A stretch of DNA of 23,692 nucleotides. Origin: CAZBWW01 sp964496005. GTDB lineage: Bacteria > Patescibacteriota > WWE3 > UBA101185 > UBA10185. The notes below the pieces were generated by a model. That model did not search any database and had not been told where the DNA came from. It saw nothing but the letters and a program-made list of their open reading frames with translations. Location: contig CAZBWW010000015.1 of NCBI GenBank assembly GCA_964496005.1, forward strand, positions 1-23,692. Reading direction: 5' to 3'. Numbering within the stretch: position 1 is the first letter of the stretch; the number at the start of each line of letters is the position of its first letter. The position numbers and the translations under genes are program-made. Below are positions 22,564 to 23,692 of this stretch, in pieces.

Positions 22564-23692
22564 TTATTTCTCCAAAACAGCATTAATAACTTGCTCATAC
22601 TTGTCTAGCATATCATCCACTGTAAACTTTTCGTAAGCCATTTTTTTTGAAGTCTCCGCCATCTGATTTCTTAACCCCGGGTTTTTTGTAAGCTCCAATA
22701 TTTTTTCTTTTAAACTATTTTTGTCTCCCGGCGGAACTAAAAACCCATTTTGACCATCAACAACAGCGTCAGAAATACCACCAATATCAGAAGCTATAAT
22801 AGGGAGGCCGGCGAACATAGCTTCTACTAACGTCATAGGAAAACCTTCCATACGTAGCGTTGGTAGGACAAAAATGTCCGCACTAAAATACTTAGATATA
22901 ACGACGTCGTGTGGAACTTTTCCATGAAATGTCACAATATTGTTTTGCGATAGGGAAGTGGCGGTTGTTTTTAACTCGGGCAGATCAGGACCATCACCAT
23001 ATACATCAAGTTTAATATTTAGTTTAGTTTCCAGACCTACATTTTTGAACGAACTATAAATAGCTGACAGCACCTCAACTAGCTCAAAAAGGCCTTTAGG
23101 CCGCTCTACTCTTCCTATGTAAAGTAATGACACCTCCCTACTGTCATTTTTTTCCCGCAAATACTCGGTTTCTGCTTTTTCAAATAGTTTTGGGTCGATA
23201 CCGTTATTAATTACCACAATTTTATCTTCAAGTACATATGTTTCGTTAATAATTTGCTTTTTTACTGCGTGAGAAACTGCAATTACCTTGTCTGATCCGT
23301 GAATAAACTGGCGTTGTCTACCGAAAAAATTTCTTACTACATAAGCTGTGTCACGAACAAGACTTAAAATTTTGCGCAGATTCAGAAAACTCTTAACGGT
23401 ACCTATTTCTTGTAACCTGGTTTTGTATTCTCCTAAAATTGTCCCGTGGGAAATCGAAATTACTGGCACAGAAAGCACTTTTTTATTATTAATAATTCCT
23501 AACCCGACTGCGCTTTGATTCAAAACAACATCAAACTTATTTTCAGCATGATAGTATTGAAACGTATCATATGACTTTTTTAGCCAATCTTCTTTCCCTT
23601 TTGCAGAAAATACCCCATCGGTACGTATACTCGGAACCACTTTTGCTAACACTTTGCTCAGTTTTTCCTCAAACCCCTGAAAAAATATCCCC
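22564..23692 (-). CDS. GT4 family glycosyltransferase, N-terminus beyond window edge
   Basis: About 375 residues are visible. The first possible start inside the window is a GTG at 23652, but the frame stays open to the edge, and the upstream residues (GIFFQGFEEKLSKVLAKV) resemble the first helix of GT4 enzymes, so the true start is probably outside. Donor-domain motifs are clear: LLYIGRVERPKGLFELVEVL, then VTFHGKVPHD, LPTLRMEGFPMTLVEAMFAG with an intact EX7E pair, PIIASDIGGISDAV and GFLVPPGD. ISISHG near the middle of the N-domain and VIAVSHAVKKQI precede the linker NNGIDPKLF. It acts in the cytoplasm on an unknown glycan acceptor and is the first gene of the operon visible here. Confidence 0.9.
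   Translation of the reverse strand, partial: GIFFQGFEEKLSKVLAKVVPSIRTDGVFSAKGKEDWLKKSYDTFQYYHAENKFDVVLNQSAVGLGIINNKKVLSVPVISISHGTILGEYKTRLQEIGTVKSFLNLRKILSLVRDTAYVVRNFFGRQRQFIHGSDKVIAVSHAVKKQIINETYVLEDKIVVINNGIDPKLFEKAETEYLREKNDSREVSLLYIGRVERPKGLFELVEVLSAIYSSFKNVGLETKLNIKLDVYGDGPDLPELKTTATSLSQNNIVTFHGKVPHDVVISKYFSADIFVLPTLRMEGFPMTLVEAMFAGLPIIASDIGGISDAVVDGQNGFLVPPGDKNSLKEKILELTKNPGLRNQMAETSKKMAYEKFTVDDMLDKYEQVINAVLEK

Larger units (their letters stand above)
1320..23692 (-). other. Long co-directional glycan-biosynthesis operon (18 genes)
   Basis: Eighteen minus-strand genes follow each other without a gap above 46 bases. Four-base stop/start overlaps occur at 3152-3155, 5237-5240, 6289-6292, 7110-7113, 9215-9218 and 16733-16736. 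Longer overlaps occur at 4305-4315, 12475-12497 and 21364-21392. The largest gaps are 10889-10934 (46 bases), 18947-18986 (40) and 19683-19709 (27). No hairpin followed by a T-run was seen between genes. The upstream end lies outside the window. Operon status is inferred from spacing alone. Confidence 0.7.

Noticed and set aside
1..23692. UGA recoded as glycine or tryptophan, as in some Patescibacteria
   Set aside because: TGA stops coincide with sensible protein ends and with the next gene's start in repeated ATGA overlaps.
1..23692. CRISPR arrays, tRNA genes, insertion sequences or long direct repeats
   Set aside because: Reading both strands showed no periodic repeats, no transposase-like protein and almost no non-coding space to hold them.

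Overview
This AT-rich window holds part of a large surface-glycan assembly locus. Nineteen of its twenty genes lie on the minus strand, and eighteen of these follow one another from the right edge to position 1320 with gaps of 0-46 bases or short overlaps. Six junctions are 4-base stop/start overlaps (5 ATGA, 1 GTGA), so this reads as one long, translationally coupled operon transcribed right to left. I see no rRNA, tRNA, CRISPR array, insertion sequence or convincing intrinsic terminator. Genes end normally at TGA, so a UGA-recoded code is unlikely. The compact layout, modest G+C and mix of families (LPG-synthase-like membrane protein, DUF2079, several GT-C enzymes, DUF268) resemble glycan loci of Candidate Phyla Radiation/Patescibacteria, but no taxonomic marker is present and this is inference.

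Right part (23692-18987), in order of transcription: two GT4 cytoplasmic glycosyltransferases (the first cut by the window edge), a multi-spanning GT-C enzyme, and a GT2 enzyme of the polyprenyl-phosphate-sugar synthase type. Middle (18946-7920): a DUF2079 membrane protein with a C-terminal beta-rich tail, a Wzx-like flippase, an LPG-synthase/AglD-type membrane protein, three more GT-C enzymes (two of them clear paralogues flanking the third), and a second Wzx-like flippase. Left part (7916-1320): two GT2 enzymes, gmd and fcl (GDP-mannose to GDP-L-fucose), a GT4 enzyme, a DUF268 protein and a CgeB-like glycosyltransferase. Beyond these, a lone plus-strand sulfotransferase (384-1298) sits between the operon end and a minus-strand methyltransferase cut by the left edge.

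A plausible combined model: soluble GT4/GT2 enzymes build a lipid-linked oligosaccharide that may contain fucose; the GT2 enzyme at 18987-19682 charges a polyprenyl phosphate with a sugar; the flippases and/or the LPG-synthase-like protein move these lipids across the membrane; and the GT-C enzymes transfer sugars on the outer face. Methyl and sulfate groups could decorate the product. No initiating phosphoglycosyltransferase, Wzy polymerase, ligase or oligosaccharyltransferase is recognisable here, so the system is incomplete within the window or uses unrecognised parts.
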